Shown piece by piece: positions 55,867 to 57,827 of a DNA stretch of 57,827 bases. The first letter of the stretch is position 1. Every line of letters starts with the position of its first letter. The DNA is from Staphylococcus massiliensis CCUG 55927 (GTDB lineage: Bacteria > Bacillota > Bacilli > Staphylococcales > Staphylococcaceae). The stretch lies in the NCBI RefSeq assembly GCF_000298075.1, contig NZ_JH815593.1, positions 1,446,220 through 1,504,046 of the forward strand, written 5' to 3'. Under the pieces are notes generated by a model. It saw nothing but the letters and a program-made list of their open reading frames with translations. It made no database searches and was not told the origin of the DNA. The position numbers were made by a program, and so were the translations under genes.

Positions 55867-56148
55867 GGGGCTGGGACAAAAATCGTGAAATAGAGCATTT
55901 AAGCTTTATTTCATACAATTCTCAAAACAGCTGACTCAGAGGGCGGGGCCCCGGCAAAGAAATTTGCGTAGCAAATTAACAAGCTATGCAAGCCGGGGCT
56001 CTTTATTATGATCAAAGAAGCCTGAGCTTCTTTGTAAGTCCAACTACCGTATTAAAAATACGAGTTGGACTTTAGAAGACTACAGGATCCGGCCATGCCC
56101 CAGGAAAGCATGCTGTTAGAGAGAATTGTAGTAATATGTCCCAGCCCC
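55867..56148. repeat. Repeat family E, copy 4
   Basis: The outer helix is GGGGCTGGGACA (55867) with TGTCCCAGCCCC (56137). Inside it ACAATTCTC and AACAGC pair with GCTGTT and GAGAATTGT. It contains ACTCAGAGGGC in place of the usual 5' core, GGGGCCCCGG, the AAAGAAGC and CAACT modules, and CAGGAAAGCATGC. It sits between the bacteriocin gene and its immunity gene. Confidence 0.85.
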
Positions 56149-56169
56149 TTCAATGAAAGGTATTCATTT

Positions 56170-57827
56170 ATGAAGAAAATCATCACTTTTTTACTTATTT
56201 CTCTAACTTTAATGGTGAGTTTAGTCGTCACCAATATTGCTAAAGAGACATCCCTTTACAACTTAATTATGAAAGACCACGATAAGTTCGTATACAACAA
56301 TCCTGGACGTGAACTGAAGCATACCCAACATGCCACAATATATTTTAACGAGGTTACAAAAAAGCATAACGTTGGATTAACCAAAGTAACTTATCTTAAT
56401 AATCATCGTATATTGTTGAACACTAACGAATCACGATTGTTAAAATTACGAGATCAGAATCACAATATTCACCTATTTGATCGTACATTACATATTGAAG
56501 TTCAAGATTTGAAATCAACACAACATTTCTCACCAGTCGGTACATACTTTATAAATGGCACCACAAATGATAAGAAACAAGTTTTAGCGCTTATCAATCA
56601 AAATGTCGGTGACACAATCAATGAAGACAGTGAACATTTACTTTCATATTTAACTTTAGATCAATATACATTATCGCTTTTAGGTTTGTTAACTTTACTT
56701 TTAGTTATTGTTTTATGTCATTACTTACAAAGAAATAAAGCGCATTTCAAAACTTTATCGGACCTTGGTTATTCAATTAAAGACTTACTTAAATACACTT
56801 TTAGAGATTTAAAAACCACGCTTATTATATAATGTTTTATTATCAATCATTATCACGATTTTAGCTTATTTCATCATTTATAAAGATACACATTTCATAT
56901 ACATATTTCTAATCGTGATGGCGACAATATTTGTCACTCTATGTTCTTTTTACCTTATTATTATTTTCAATTTGATTATATTTAATAGAAACTCTTATAC
57001 CAATCATTTCAAAATGAATGTCCATTTAGTGATTTATAGTTATATACTTTTAACTATTGTGATGGCCATATTTTTCACTACATCTGTACATGCTGTTATG
57101 GCACATCGTCATGAGATAGCAACTAAAAGTGATACTTTTGACAGTTGGCGCAACACCAGAAATACATATCAACCTAATGTACAGGACAATGGTGTTACAT
57201 ATGATAAGGATTTAGAAATGATGCGCGATCGTAAGCTTGAGGACCTTTTCAAGAGTGAAGATAATCCAGGTTTCTTAATTGATACGGAGAATTTTACAGG
57301 TGAAAATGAAAACGACCCGCTATATGCGATGAATGAAATTGAGAATAGAGATATAGAGCCAGATGGTAAAACAATCACCGTCGACCGTAATTATTTAAAA
57401 CGTCACCATATTATAGCTCAGGATGGTCTAGATGTTCTAAACCTATTGAAGTATGATTCTAAAACACGTAATCTCTTAGTTCCTTCTAAATTTAAAAAGT
57501 ATGAAAAGACCATTATTCATAACTTTAAAGATGATTTTAAATTTAAGCGTACTTTAAAAGACAATTATAAAAAAGATCAAACACCTGTGCGAATCAATAT
57601 AATCTATGTGAAAAACAGCTCACAATACCCTACTTATAACAAGGACATTGGCGGAAATGATAATAAAATTAAAGCTCCAATAGCCATTGTAGAAACATGG
57701 AATACGCATATACGTAATTACCAACATTACATTACAGAGAGCTACTTTTTCGAAAGTCATAGACACAATCCTTTTAACAGTCTTAGTCCATTGTTAAATC
57801 AATTTGATTTAAAAGACGATATTAAAA
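56170..57827 (+). pseudogene. Bacteriocin-associated integral membrane (immunity) protein, frameshifted and cut by window end
   Basis: This large gene fits the 7-segment bacteriocin-associated immunity protein family (DUF1430 type, usually about 650-700 residues) found with lactococcin 972. Frame 1 from ATG 56170 (AAAGG upstream) encodes 220 residues: a signal-like first helix, an extracellular domain and a membrane helix followed by FKTLSDLGYSIKDLLKYTF. It stops at 56830-56832. The family likeness continues at once in the +1 frame (YNVLLSIIITILAYFII...), which stays open to the end of the window (over 330 codons). One extra base in the A5 run at 56811-56815 would explain the break. An ABC ATPase gene would be expected beyond the window. 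Confidence 0.75.

Noticed and set aside
56800..56832. Programmed -1 ribosomal frameshift at T TTA AAA in the immunity gene
   Set aside because: The heptamer is in the right phase, but the continuing frame needs a +1 shift, so -1 slippage would not restore it.

Overview
The window reads as chromosomal DNA of a staphylococcus, probably a coagulase-negative species I cannot name. The evidence is protein likeness to staphylococcal AldA, IpdC, IsdI, PanB/PanC, class III fructose-1,6-bisphosphatase, NorB-type transporters and a secreted Ser-type lipase, plus strong AGGAGG-type ribosome binding sites, frequent TTG/GTG starts and staphylococcal Fur and Rex operators. No rRNA, tRNA, insertion sequence, prophage or CRISPR array was found.

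Layout. 0.1-4.2 kb: lactate permease, an AP2-domain protein, a secreted poly-gamma-glutamate hydrolase-like protein and a fructosamine-kinase family protein. 4.3-7.6 kb: a two-gene operon of a NUDIX hydrolase and a PLD/SF2-helicase/DUF3427 protein, a possible DNA-repair or defence unit. 7.7-13.8 kb: DoxX, then a redox cluster: an ApbE flavin transferase, a three-domain OYE/FMN-bind/fumarate-reductase-like fusion and a NorB-like transporter, with a perfect Rex-type operator before the fusion gene. 14-20 kb: a Bcr/CflA exporter and a Yip1 protein divergent from a MacA/MacB-type operon (a YknW-YknXYZ-like set), followed by a strongly foldable ~205-nt RNA candidate. 20-30 kb: three small membrane proteins, a flavin monooxygenase with a low-complexity insert, an M20 deacylase, an ABC-2 exporter pair, fbp and a bile-salt-hydrolase family enzyme. 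30-36 kb: a heterodimeric ABC exporter and a NERD protein. 36-40 kb: an SdpR/SdpI pair, a DUF1002 secreted protein with an in-frame stop, and a lipase with a structured 3' region. 40-49 kb: AldA and IpdC, DUF2871, cold-shock protein, PPP phosphatase, Cse60-like protein, IsdI-like haem oxygenase, secreted phosphatase and the split ThrE exporter. 50-55 kb: pantothenate genes panC, panB and panE (no panD), small membrane proteins, SGNH hydrolase, AbrB-family membrane protein. 55.4 kb to the end: a lactococcin-972-type bacteriocin and its large membrane immunity protein, which is frameshifted and runs off the window.

The intergenic DNA is unusually rich in repeats. Three unrelated families of palindromic units (A, B, C) all recur with a 40- or 41-bp period. 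A fourth (D) is a 54-55-bp direct repeat of the leader and ribosome binding site of the bile-salt-hydrolase gene. A fifth (E) is a dispersed 100-280-bp element found four times, whose closing helices differ in sequence but keep pairing, so it is probably a conserved RNA structure.

Functional threads are: anaerobic/NADH-linked metabolism (Rex box, flavin fusion, ApbE, IpdC-AldA, lactate permease); protection from peptide toxins (YknWXYZ-like set, SdpRI, lactococcin 972 locus, several exporters); and secreted enzymes. All functions are inferred from remembered family features; no database search was run.
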